From DATFVA01 sp963832715 (GTDB lineage Bacteria; Bacteroidota; Ignavibacteria; Ignavibacteriales; Ignavibacteriaceae): a stretch of DNA of 64,000 bases. Shown piece after piece: positions 1-8,933 of the stretch; positions within the stretch are counted from its first letter, which is position 1, and the number at the start of each line of letters is the position of its first letter. The stretch spans positions 558,001-622,000 of the forward strand of contig CAWHVB010000005.1 of NCBI GenBank assembly GCA_963832715.1, written 5' to 3'. The notes below the pieces were generated by a model. It was not told the origin of the DNA, ran no database searches, and saw only the letters and a program-made list of their open reading frames with translations. A program made the position numbers and the translations under genes.

Positions 1-1
1 A

Positions 2-592
2 TTCTTAAACGGTCATGCCGATGTTGTGGGTGGAATAATTGTCGTAAATGATGAAGAAACTTATAAACATTTCCGCAAGACATTAAACCAGCTTGGCGGC
101 GTAATAGACCCGTTCAATTCGTTCCTTGTTCACAGGGGACTTAAAACCCTGTCCATCAGAATGGAAAGACACTGCAGTAATGCTCAGAAAATTGCTGAAT
201 GGCTTGAAACGCATCCCGCAATTAAATGGATTAAATACCCCGGACTCAAAAGTCATCCGCAGTATGAAATAGGACAAAAACAGCATAAAGGTCCCGGCGG
301 AATGATTACCTTCGAACTTAAAGGAGGTTTTGAAGCCGGCAAAGTTTTAATGAATTCAGTACAGCTGTCTCAGCTTGCTGTAAGCCTCGGCGGTGTTGAA
401 TCCCTGATCCAGCATCCCGCAAGTATGACCCATTTCTCTATGGGTAAGGAAGCCCGGGAAGCAGCCGAAATTACAGACGGACTTGTAAGACTTTCCGTCG
501 GAATCGAAAACGTAGACGACCTTATAGCAGATCTTGAGCAGGCTCTTGAAAAAGTTATGAACTCAGAGACTGTCAAAGCCGTCGAAATATAA
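2..592 (+). CDS. Cys/Met metabolism PLP-dependent enzyme (cystathionine gamma-synthase / methionine gamma-lyase family), C-terminal part
   Basis: This is the C-terminal half (about 196 residues of a family of roughly 390) of a PLP enzyme of transsulfuration or methionine degradation. The reading frame is open to the left edge, so the start and the PLP-binding lysine lie outside the window. Visible family landmarks are FLNGHADVVGG at the left edge, the substrate-side motif LGGVESLIQHPASMTH and the closing VRLSVGIENVDDL, which is typical of the cystathionine gamma-synthase, gamma-lyase and methionine gamma-lyase group. The sequence present does not separate these activities, so no symbol is given. 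It stops with TAA and is followed by a 419-bp gap with hairpin repeats. Confidence 0.9.
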   Translation, partial: FLNGHADVVGGIIVVNDEETYKHFRKTLNQLGGVIDPFNSFLVHRGLKTLSIRMERHCSNAQKIAEWLETHPAIKWIKYPGLKSHPQYEIGQKQHKGPGGMITFELKGGFEAGKVLMNSVQLSQLAVSLGGVESLIQHPASMTHFSMGKEAREAAEITDGLVRLSVGIENVDDLIADLEQALEKVMNSETVKAVEI

Positions 593-680
593 TTCAGAAA
601 ACTCCTGTAAATCTATTCAGGTCGGATAAACTATGTTTTTATCTATGTTTGAATTGATTACTGGAGCTGGGAGCCTGTAA

Positions 681-881
681 AGCGACCTGCCTGCCGGTGA
701 GGCAGGTTCGCCGAATCGCTAATTAACTCGTACCAATGTAAAGCGATTCGCTGAATCGCTAATAAATTCGTACCAACGTACATCGATTCGCTGAATCGCT
801 AATAAGCTCGTACAAATGTAAAGCGATTCGCCGAATCGCTTATGAAACTCTTACTAATGTAAAACGATTCCCCGAATCGCT
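681..881. repeat. Five-unit tandem hairpin array, 40-bp period, one unit interrupted by a 21-bp palindrome
   Basis: Five near-identical hairpins begin at 681, 742, 782, 822 and 863. The core is AGCGATTC, a 3-nt loop, then GAATCGCT. They are joined by a conserved linker (AATAANCTCGTACNAATGTA). The spacing is 61, 40, 40 and 41 bp. The first interval is exactly 40 plus 21 because unit 1 carries a 21-bp insert at 686-706, itself a palindrome (arms CCTGCCT and AGGCAGG). Removing the insert leaves AGCGATTCGCCGAATCGCT, identical to unit 4. Linkers are conserved rather than variable, so this is not a CRISPR array. The rest of the 593-1011 gap holds no gene that I can see. Confidence 0.9.
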
Positions 882-887
882 TTTTTA
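865..887 (+). terminator. Possible weak terminator formed by the last hairpin of the array
   Basis: The fifth hairpin (CGATTC, loop CCC, GAATCG) is followed at once by C and a run of six T. It could end transcription that enters from the left. The stem has only six pairs. Confidence 0.35.
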
Positions 888-1011
888 GCCATGATTTTTT
901 TATATTTGTTATAAGCAAATATTACGAATATATATTAACCTGCTATCCTATAAATTAGATCCTGCCACTATATCGTAAGGAACTAATCATTCATTATTTT
1001 CCGGGGAGATT

Positions 1012-4000
1012 ATGAAAAAATTCTACATCCTTTTTGTCTTCATCCTTTCTATCTGCTTCATTAGTGTATCATCCGCATTCGTCCCTGAAGGGATATCATT
1101 AGTTAAGAATTCTGATGGATATACAATAAATTTCAACCTTCCTTCATATCAGCTGAAAACTATAACTGTTAATAATGAGAGTTATTATACTATAGAAATT
1201 CCGGATTATGGAGTGATAAATGAAACCGGCCTTCCGGCTCTTCCTCAGCTTTCTTTCAATATGTTTATTCCATATGGAGAGAGATAACCCCTCCGTAACT
1301 GTTGAAAGCATCAGGTCGGAAATAAAAGAACTTAAACTGAAGGTTTATCCTTTTCAGGCTCCATGGGAGAAGAATAATCCGATCTCAGAAAGACCATTTA
1401 CAATCGACAGGAATTATTACAATTCTCAGGGAAAATCTTATTCACCCGTGGAAATTTCAGAACCCTTTATCATGAATGGAGTTAAAGGAATAATTGTGAC
1501 AATTCATCCTTTTAATTATAATCCTTTAGAGAATAAACTTACCCTGATAAGTGCTGCGGAATTCAGACTCAATCTGCATGGATATGTTGCCCCGGTCATT
1601 GGTAAATCCGTCACCTATAATAACTTCTTTAACGATATTTTCGTTAATTATGAATTTTCCGGACAGAGAAGCGGCGGTAATTACCTGATTATTACAGCCC
1701 CCGCTTATGAAGCAAATCTTGCTCCCTTCGTTGATCTTAAAACCAGCTCCGGATTCACGGTAGACGTTTTTAACACAACTACTACCGGAACAACTAATTC
1801 TGCAATCAAAACCTTTATTCAGCAGAGATATGATAATACGGCAACAAGACCGGATTTTATTCTGCTGGTTGGCGATGTTGCTAATATTCCTGCCTGGACA
1901 GGCTCTGGTGGAGACAACCCAACCACTGACTTAAAATATGTTCAGCTTGAAGGAGGAGATAGTTTTCCCGATGCTTTCATCGGAAGATTTTCGGTCTCAA
2001 ACGGTACCCAGCTGGATAATGCAATCAGCAAATCATCCTTCATGGAATCCTATATCGGTTCGCTCGACATGAAAAATGTATTTATGGCATCAAATGATAA
2101 TTATTCGATTTCCGAGGGAACACATAACTACGTTATCAATACCTATTTCGATCCTGCCGGTTATACAAACATGAAGCTCTATACTCATACATATAGTGCA
2201 ACAACAGCCCAGCTTATCGCTGCATTAAATGACAACCAGGTTTTTGCAATCTATTCCGGACACGGTTCAGAAACGTCCTGGGCCGATGGTCCTCCTTTAA
2301 ATCAGTCCCAGGTTAATGCTCTCACTAATACCTGGTATCCGTATGTTTATTCATTTGCCTGTTTAACCGGTGCATTCGCTACTGCTGAATGTTTCGGAGA
2401 AACCTGGCTGAGAACTGCTCGATGGGCATCTTCATATTATGGTTCCTCGGTCACCTCCTACTGGGATGAAGATGATATCCTGGAACGCAATGTGTTTAAA
2501 TCTATGTTTGAAGACGAACTTACCAGGGTTACACCGATGTTTGTTCAGGGTATGATTTATTTCGTCGATCATTTTGGCGGGATAAACAGTACTACTCTTA
2601 GGTATATGGAAATGTATAACTTAATGGGGGATCCTTCATTACCGGTCGTTGAGACTCTCCCTCCATGCCCCGTACAGGAAGCAGGTAATCCTTCTCCTGC
2701 TGATGATGCATCTGATGTTTCTATCAATCTTTCTGAAATTACCTGGACAAATGGAGCCGATGCAGTTTCTAACGAAATATATTTCGGAACAAACCCATCA
2801 TCGTTAACACTGGTGCAGTCAGGATCTTTAGCTTCCTCGTGGACGATTGATCCCTCCTATCTTCCGCTTAGTTATTTTACTACGTATTACTGGAAAATCG
2901 TCGAGATAGGGGATACATGCAGTTCGGCAGTGACCTTCAATTTTAAGACTGTACAGGATCCTAACCTTGTAACGGTAACGGATACTCTTTATCCCCAAAG
3001 TGTTGATTACTGGACGGGAACATGTAATTCCACTACAAAAACTGAGAACAGCCTGGTAAGAACTGTTTCTCCTGAAATTGGCTGGATGACTTTCGATATC
3101 AGCTCGATTCCGGAAAACGCAGCCATCTTATCCATTAATTTCAATGGTTATGTAAACTCGACAAACTACCCCTATTGGAGCGCCACACCGATGGGAAATA
3201 TCGATCCTTTAACAGCTTCTGCATCAGCTATATATAACCAGGTTACTAATAATACCAGTCAGGGAACAGCATATATTTATTCTGATGAAAGTTCTTCCTT
3301 TGCACCGGGCTGGCACTCATATCCGATGGAGAACAGTGCGGTTTCAGATCTTCAGAATGTTATTGGTCAGGGATGGTTTTCTCTCGGTATCGATGACAGG
3401 GACGGTTCCGCAACGTACTTCATTAACTTCGATGGCTGGAATGAACCTAATCATCCATATCTTGTAGTGAATTATGAATATGTTACTCCTGTTGAACTCA
3501 CTTCATTTACTGCTGAATCAAAGGATGGTCACGTTGCATTGAACTGGTCTACTGCCACTGAAACAAACAACCGGGGCTTCGGGATTGAACGGAAAGCAGC
3601 TGATGGTGAATATCAGAACATAGGCTTCACACCGGGATTCGGAACTACCGCCGGGGCTAAGTCCTACACCTATTCTGATAAAAATGTTGGGTCCGGTAAT
3701 TATACTTACAGACTGAAACAGCTTAACTTCGACGGTACTTTCTCTTATTCAAAAGAGGTAAACGTCAATGTAACTTCGCCTATTCAGTATACGCTTGAAC
3801 AAAATTATCCGAATCCTTTTAATCCGAATACCACAATTAAATACTCGATACCTGAAGATGGTATGGTTAAGATCAGAGTCTATAATCTGCTTGGTCAGGA
3901 AGTAATGACCCTGGTTAATAATGTTCAGAAAGCAGGCAGATATGAGATTGTATTTGATGCATCTAAACTTGCAAGCGGTGTTTATTATTACCGTATGGAA

Positions 4001-4045
4001 AGCACGAAGTATACTTCAATAAAAAAGATGATGCTTTTAAAGTGA
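1012..4045 (+). CDS. Gingipain-like C25 cysteine peptidase with T9SS C-terminal sorting domain (frameshifted near 1280)
   Basis: Secreted caspase-like (C25) peptidase of about 1,010 residues. It begins with a signal peptide (MKKFYILFVFILSICF) and a gingipain-type propeptide. The catalytic domain shows the His in IYSGHGSE (codon at 2261) and the nucleophile Cys in SFACLTG (codon at 2360). An Ig/fibronectin-like region, a carbohydrate-binding-like beta domain and the T9SS sorting domain (QNYPNPFNPNTTI, ending KKMMLLK) follow. The first 91 codons are in frame 1. A stop at 1285-1287 is bypassed by moving to frame 2 in the short GA tract at 1277-1284, where adding one GA gives YGERDNPSV. Either the base calls are wrong or the gene is broken. 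The second frame also offers an internal start at 1220, but that would lose the signal peptide. A terminator follows at 4066. Confidence 0.85.
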
Positions 4046-4065
4046 TTTGTTATTTGGTTGGTTCT

Positions 4066-4095
4066 AAGCCCGGTCTTCCGCCGGGCTTTTTTATT
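4066..4095 (+). terminator. Rho-independent terminator of the C25 peptidase gene
   Basis: Perfect 8-bp stem AAGCCCGG / CCGGGCTT (4066-4073 and 4081-4088) with a 7-nt loop, followed by a T-rich tail. It lies 20 bp after the stop codon, in the convergent gap with the methyltransferase gene. Confidence 0.9.
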
Positions 4096-4105
4096 TTACA
4101 AATAT

Positions 4106-4891
4106 TCAAATTTTTATAGCTTCAGCTTCAAGCCTTACCATCCCTATATGAACTTTGCCCTCTTTGTCTGCCGGATATTTCCTAACGAACAGCCCTGCTG
4201 CATCTGATATGAATTGCTCACGCTTATCTTCAGGTATCCGCAGGGTGTACGGCAGCCATGTAGTTCTGATGAATCCCTTGAAGCCTTCTATACCATCATG
4301 GACCATATCTTTCGGAATTAGTTCAATCCTCACCGGCCTGAATCCCGCTTCCGGAACTAAAACTTCATAGTCTTTATCGCTTAAAAAATTGTATGGAGAT
4401 TTAACCTCATTTAGAAATGGCATCCACTCCTTCATTAATGACATTTCGTTAATCGTTTCGAACGCTGCTGCTGCATTCCCTTTACCTCCCGTCTGGATCA
4501 GAAACCTGCCACCGGGTTTTAGACTTCTGTTGATACCCTCCAGTACTTTTTTATGATCATCTACCCAATGCAGAGCAGCATTTGAGAACACCACGTCAAA
4601 TTGATTTGAGTAATTTATTTCTTTTGCATCCATTACTCTGAAAGATAGATTATTGAACGAGTACCTCTCTTGTGCAAGGGTTATCATTTCTTCTGAATTA
4701 TCTACGCCCACAACAGATCCATCCGGTACAAGTGAAGCAATCTCAGCAGTTATTTTACCTTCACCGCATCCCAGATCCAGTACGTGCTCGTTCCCTTTCA
4801 AATTTAATTTTGCAATTAATTCCTCCGCCCACGTTTTCTGGGCAGATGAATACTTTGCATATTCGCCTGCATTCCATTCAAACCTGGCCAT
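4106..4891 (-). CDS. SAM-dependent methyltransferase, class I (trans-aconitate methyltransferase-like)
   Basis: Cytosolic class I methyltransferase of 261 residues. Motif I is VLDLGCGEGK (residues 37-46), the acidic residue at the end of strand 2 is in VVGVDNS (60-66), and motif IV is FDVVFSNAALHWV (98-110), followed by LKPGGRFLIQ. The NAALHWV segment and the overall length resemble trans-aconitate 2-methyltransferase (Tam), but the substrate cannot be read from the sequence. It is the last gene of a three-gene operon: its ATG is 3 nt after the stop of the SixA-like gene. Confidence 0.8.
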   Translation of the reverse strand: MARFEWNAGEYAKYSSAQKTWAEELIAKLNLKGNEHVLDLGCGEGKITAEIASLVPDGSVVGVDNSEEMITLAQERYSFNNLSFRVMDAKEINYSNQFDVVFSNAALHWVDDHKKVLEGINRSLKPGGRFLIQTGGKGNAAAAFETINEMSLMKEWMPFLNEVKSPYNFLSDKDYEVLVPEAGFRPVRIELIPKDMVHDGIEGFKGFIRTTWLPYTLRIPEDKREQFISDAAGLFVRKYPADKEGKVHIGMVRLEAEAIKI

Positions 4892-4894
4892 TTT

Positions 4895-5398
4895 TCAATC
4901 TTCCTTGTAATATCTTTTTGGGTATTCAAAGAATTCCAGTGTGCATGATTTTTCGCCTAATTCAATCCAGGATTCCCTGTTAAGAATTAAAGAAACTACA
5001 CCAGAAGTAGGAACATTATCAATATAGCTTTCTGAAATAAAATTTATCGTATCTGTTAATCCCGGGTTATGTCCGAATAACATCATGTTCGAAATATTCT
5101 CATCTGCCAGTGAAATCACCTTTAGTATATCCTTTACCCTTGCCTCATATAGATTTCTATCCTGAATAATTTTCTCTTCGCTAAAATTAAATTCGGCCGC
5201 AAATAATAATGCTGTGGCAAATGCTCTTTTGGCTGGACTTGTAATAATAATATCGGGATGAATTCCTTTCTCTCGTATCAACCCGGACATAAAAGATGCA
5301 TCGTGCTTTCCCCTTTTATTAAGAGGTCTGTCAAAATCTCTGAGTTCCGGATTACTCCAGCTCGATTTTGCATGCCTGATCAGGTAAACCCTTCTCAC
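4895..5398 (-). CDS. SixA-like phosphohistidine phosphatase (histidine phosphatase superfamily)
   Basis: Histidine phosphatase of 167 residues. The catalytic RHAKSSW is at residues 8-14 (phospho-accepting His9), a second Arg is in SPAKRA, and the second catalytic His is His110 in FGHNPGL. The RHAKSSW form and the short length are typical of SixA, which removes phosphate from histidine of phosphotransfer domains. Translation starts with GTG (VRRVYLIRHAKSSW) one base after the stop of the upstream HD gene, so the two are probably translationally coupled. The partner phosphohistidine protein is not in the window. Confidence 0.85.
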   Translation of the reverse strand: MRRVYLIRHAKSSWSNPELRDFDRPLNKRGKHDASFMSGLIREKGIHPDIIITSPAKRAFATALLFAAEFNFSEEKIIQDRNLYEARVKDILKVISLADENISNMMLFGHNPGLTDTINFISESYIDNVPTSGVVSLILNRESWIELGEKSCTLEFFEYPKRYYKED

Positions 5399-5399
5399 T

Positions 5400-6005
5400 T
5401 CAGTTCTTTTTGTCCGTATGTTGTTCAGCTAATTGTTTAAGCCGTGATAGATTCTTCTTTCGCATTTCCCCGAATTTCTGCCTCGCATACTCAGTATGAA
5501 ATCTGTTTGATTCTATAAATTCTATATTTTGCTTTATCCATTCCTCGTCTGTAAATGTCTTTTTGATAGTCTGAACCCATTCATCTCTAAGACTGGGAAT
5601 CCGTTTGATGAAATCATCGTGTCCTATATAGGATATGTCGGCATCGCAAATAATTTTTTCGGACGGTGTAACTGGATTTTGAGGCATTCGGGTTGAAAGA
5701 ATTAATTGCTTGACTTTCTTGATCTTGTTGGTAGGGAAATTTATTCTTTCCAGGTATTCCTGTGCGATCTCTGCACTCTTTTCCTCGTGATGTAATATAT
5801 TCTGAAGATACCCGGTGTCATGAAACCAGGCGGCTATAAGCAGCAGCTCTTTCTCTTCTTCATCTACCCCGGAATTATCAGAAATTTCTTTGACAATATT
5901 CACTACATCCTTGGTATGCTGAAGATTATGATATAAGAACAAAGCAGGATGTGTTTCAAATAATTCTTTAACGTAATCAGCAATTTCTGCGATTAAATTA
6001 TTCAT
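5400..6005 (-). CDS. HD-domain metal-dependent phosphohydrolase
   Basis: Soluble 201-residue HD-superfamily protein. Metal ligands are visible: His in LYHNLQHTKDV (residues 24-34), the HD pair in AAWFHDTGYL (62-63), His residues in ILHHEEKS and the distal Asp in IICDADISYIG (about 121-123). This family hydrolyses phosphomonoesters or nucleotides, and some members act on signalling nucleotides. The substrate here is not known. It is the first gene of the operon with the SixA-like phosphatase and the methyltransferase. Confidence 0.75.
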   Translation of the reverse strand: MNNLIAEIADYVKELFETHPALFLYHNLQHTKDVVNIVKEISDNSGVDEEEKELLLIAAWFHDTGYLQNILHHEEKSAEIAQEYLERINFPTNKIKKVKQLILSTRMPQNPVTPSEKIICDADISYIGHDDFIKRIPSLRDEWVQTIKKTFTDEEWIKQNIEFIESNRFHTEYARQKFGEMRKKNLSRLKQLAEQHTDKKN

Positions 6006-6073
6006 GACATTCCGGTCTGCCTGGTAATTAAATATGATAAGTTAAAAAAAATAAAGAAATTCCGGTATGATAT

Positions 6074-6101
6074 AAAAACCAGCTGATTCTATTTTTCAGC
6101 T
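6074..6101 (-). terminator. Terminator overlapping the end of the EamA permease gene
   Basis: On the minus strand AGCTGA, a 9-nt loop, TCAGCT, then GG and five T. The first arm lies inside the last codons of the gene. The stem is only 6 bp. Confidence 0.45.
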
Positions 6102-6994
6102 ATTGCTTTTTGTTTCCTTGCGCCGTTCTTTACAACAATAACCCCCGATATTATAATAACTGCAGCAATAATAATTGCCAGGTTCATTTTCTCATCAAGT
6201 ATCAGCCATCCGAGAAAAAGTGCAATAACAGGATTGATGTAGGCATAAGTTGAAACAAGGGAGAGGGGGAGATGTTCGATAGCGTATATGTAGGAACCGT
6301 AACCGAACATTGAACCTATGAACACCAGGTAAAAGAATGATAATAAACCGTCTGTGTAAAATGAAACTCTGGCTCCTTCACCTATAGCAAATCCAAGTAG
6401 TGTCTGTACTGTTCCTGCTATCAGCATCTGCACAGCTGCGCTCATCAGCGGATGTACAGAAACTTTTTTATACTTTGAATAAACAGTTCCGAATGACCAG
6501 GCAAACACAGCACCGAGTATACAGAGTACTCCTGCTAAGTAGGAAGAATTTAATAAGTTTGACCATTCTCCGTTAAAAATAAGCGCTACTCCCAGCAAAC
6601 CGAGAATAAGTCCTGAAATAATGGTTAAATTAATTTTTGGCCCCGCAGGAATGAAAGCCTCCATACCAACTACCCAGAATGGTACAGTTGTAATTAACAG
6701 TGCTGCAAGACCGCTTCCTATGAACTGCTCGCCGGTCACTACTAACCCGTTTCCTATTCCTATCAGGGATAACCCGACAATCGCAATGTGTATAAGGTCT
6801 TTTCTCCCGGGTAATTTCTGACCTTTCAGCTTGAGAAATGAGACCAGAATAATTCCTGCAATTATCCATCGCAATCCTGCAAACAGCATTGGAGGAATAT
6901 GTTCAACACCGATTCTGATTGCCAGGTATGTGGTTCCCCAGACAATGCAGACCGCAATCCACGCAGCGTATGCCCTGATATTTCCAGTATTCAT
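6089..6994 (-). CDS. EamA/DMT-superfamily permease
   Basis: Inner-membrane protein of 301 residues with about ten hydrophobic helices in two homologous EamA repeats. Each repeat shows the DMT pattern, for example WIAVCIVWGTTYLAIRIGVEHIPP at the start, and PVIALFLGWLILDEK in the second half. Most characterised relatives export amino acids or metabolites. The substrate cannot be inferred. It lies alone, divergent from the MFS gene to its right. A second, distant member is at 30274. Confidence 0.85.
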   Translation of the reverse strand: MNTGNIRAYAAWIAVCIVWGTTYLAIRIGVEHIPPMLFAGLRWIIAGIILVSFLKLKGQKLPGRKDLIHIAIVGLSLIGIGNGLVVTGEQFIGSGLAALLITTVPFWVVGMEAFIPAGPKINLTIISGLILGLLGVALIFNGEWSNLLNSSYLAGVLCILGAVFAWSFGTVYSKYKKVSVHPLMSAAVQMLIAGTVQTLLGFAIGEGARVSFYTDGLLSFFYLVFIGSMFGYGSYIYAIEHLPLSLVSTYAYINPVIALFLGWLILDEKMNLAIIIAAVIIISGVIVVKNGARKQKAIAEK

Positions 6995-7195
6995 ATAAAA
7001 AGTCAGGTTAAATAAATAGTTTCCTGGGAAGTTGCGGATAAAAATACTACATTTATTTAGAATTCATATCGATCGGCAAAAGAAATGTTATTCGCCGCTT
7101 TTGGAATTGCCAGTGGAAAAATAAACCTTTCGTAATATGCCGAATATTTCTTTATTTTAACACCCAACAAAAAAATATACCTTTTGAGGATTTAT

Positions 7196-8593
7196 ATGGC
7201 GGACGAAATCATCACACCTGAAAAAGAAGAGGAAACTGTACTCAGACAAACAGTAAAAGAAATCACGCAGCCCTTTAAAGACCTTATTCGTGCCTCGAGA
7301 TTATTGTGGGGTGTGAATATATCCTATTTCCTTGAAGGATTGGTCTATTTTGGAATGCTGGGACTGCTTGCAATTTACTTTAATAATTATGCAGGTCTTA
7401 ACGATATCCAGGCTGATCAGATGGTCGGTATACTGACGGCTGGTATCACCTTAAGTATGCTTTTCCTTGGTGCAACCGTTGATATAATAGGTGTAAGAAA
7501 ATCTTTTCTTATTTCTCTTAGTCTGATGCTGGTCGGCAGGGTGCTGATCACTATAAGTCCCGATCTTTTTTCCGGTACAGGAATGTGGTCAGGCGTTCAT
7601 AGTATGGCAATGTTCGGTATCCTGTGGATTGTGCTGGGCTACGGAATTTATCAGCCAGCAGCTTATGCTGCCGTAAAAAGATTCACTACTGAAAAAAATG
7701 CCGCAATGGGTTATGCAATGCTCTATGCTTTGATGAACCTTGGCGGGTTTATGCCGGGACTCATATCTCCCCCGGTCAGGAAAGCTTTCGGTATCACCGG
7801 AGTCTTCTGGGTATATGATGGTCTCACTCTTGCAGGTATAATCGTGGTCGCAATTGTCCTTAGCAAAAAAACCATCCAGCGTGCTACAGAAAAATTATCA
7901 GACGAACAGAAACAGGAAGTTGCTGAAGAAACTGAAAAACCTTTCAAGGAAAAAGTAAAATATTATATACAGAATTTCCCGCTCAAAGATCTCCGTTTTA
8001 TGTATTTTATATTTATTCTTATCCCCGTTCAGACACTTTTTGCACATAACTGGCTGACCCTTCCGCAATATACAAGCCGTGCCTTTACAGGATTTGTGCA
8101 GGATAATTTTGAGTTTTTTGTGAACTTTAATCCCATCCTTATCTTTATCCTTACCCCGATGATAGCTGCGCTCACAGCAAAAAAAGATGCATATAAGATG
8201 ACGATCCTTGGAACCCTTGTAATGGCTTCTCCGACATTTATCCTCGCCCTTGGTCCCAATATCATTACACTATTTGCTTTCATAATAATCATGACTATTG
8301 GTGAAGCAATGTGGCAGCCCCGCTTCCTGCAGTGGGTAGCTGAAATAGCTCCAAAAGGCATGACAGGAATTTACATGGGTATCGGCCAATTTCCCTGGTT
8401 CCTTACAAAAGTCATTACTGCAATGTATGCGGGCTGGTTCCTGATGAAATATTGTCCCGAAGGAGTTCCTCCATCTCAGATGGATACCGAAACAATGTGG
8501 TTTATATATGGTCTCATTGCAATGATAAGTCCTATAGGTCTCTGGCTTTCAAGAAAATGGATGATAAAAGGATTTAAAACAAAAGCTGTATAA
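7196..8593 (+). CDS. MFS transporter
   Basis: Major facilitator permease of 465 residues, with two groups of about six helices separated by a charged cytosolic loop (residues around 225-255). I start it at ATG 7196 because GAGGA lies at 7186-7190, six bases upstream. The in-frame TTG at 7184 would overlap that ribosome site. The GIYQPAAYAAVKRFT and NLGGFMPG segments recall the oligopeptide/POT-like branch, but no canonical POT motif is clear, so the substrate stays open. A strong terminator follows the stop. Confidence 0.85.
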   Translation: MADEIITPEKEEETVLRQTVKEITQPFKDLIRASRLLWGVNISYFLEGLVYFGMLGLLAIYFNNYAGLNDIQADQMVGILTAGITLSMLFLGATVDIIGVRKSFLISLSLMLVGRVLITISPDLFSGTGMWSGVHSMAMFGILWIVLGYGIYQPAAYAAVKRFTTEKNAAMGYAMLYALMNLGGFMPGLISPPVRKAFGITGVFWVYDGLTLAGIIVVAIVLSKKTIQRATEKLSDEQKQEVAEETEKPFKEKVKYYIQNFPLKDLRFMYFIFILIPVQTLFAHNWLTLPQYTSRAFTGFVQDNFEFFVNFNPILIFILTPMIAALTAKKDAYKMTILGTLVMASPTFILALGPNIITLFAFIIIMTIGEAMWQPRFLQWVAEIAPKGMTGIYMGIGQFPWFLTKVITAMYAGWFLMKYCPEGVPPSQMDTETMWFIYGLIAMISPIGLWLSRKWMIKGFKTKAV

Positions 8594-8608
8594 TTTTAAC
8601 TGAACCAA

Positions 8609-8646
8609 GGAGCAGCAGAATCCAACTGCTGCTCCATTTCTTTCTT
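8609..8646 (+). terminator. Rho-independent terminator of the MFS gene
   Basis: Perfect 10-bp stem GGAGCAGCAG / CTGCTGCTCC (8609-8618 and 8626-8635), 7-nt loop, then a T-rich tail. Confidence 0.85.
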
Positions 8647-8870
8647 CAGCCTTCCCTTAAATCCGGCGTTTGTCATTTTATCTCAAACAAAAGCTCAGTT
8701 TGCAGCATTTAACGCTTTGTATTTTAGAGCCTTGTCGGCAAATCCCCAATTTCTGCCTCCGGAATCCAGTCATGCCTGTGCAAAATCAGATCTGCTCCGT
8801 CGTCCTGGTGCGCAGTTCAATTATTCCTCTACCATTTCCTGCTTCTTCCCCTTTTATTTTCACACCCCTT
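8647..8870. other. Non-coding leader region upstream of enolase
   Basis: Between the MFS terminator and the enolase promoter candidate I see no gene. An open frame runs through here into enolase from 8670, but it lacks enolase homology and a ribosome site, so I treat it as chance. The region could be a 5' untranslated leader. Confidence 0.4.
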
Positions 8871-8874
8871 TCTC

Positions 8875-8882
8875 TAATTTTG
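8875..8882 (+). promoter_or_regulatory. Candidate Bacteroidota-type -7 box of the enolase promoter
   Basis: TAATTTTG matches the Bacteroidota primary sigma -7 consensus TAnnTTTG, 51 bp before the enolase ATG. No convincing -33 TTG is visible at the usual distance, so this is only a candidate. Confidence 0.35.
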
Positions 8883-8933
8883 TATGGTAACTCAAAAAGA
8901 TTAAGATTTACAATTGAAAAATCAGGAGAAGAA

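Noticed and set aside
681..881. CRISPR array
   Set aside because: The period is 40 bp, but the parts between hairpins are conserved and only about 20 bp long. There are no cas genes.
8670..8933. N-terminal extension of enolase
   Set aside because: The extra 88 residues have no enolase similarity, and a good ribosome site lies directly before ATG 8934.
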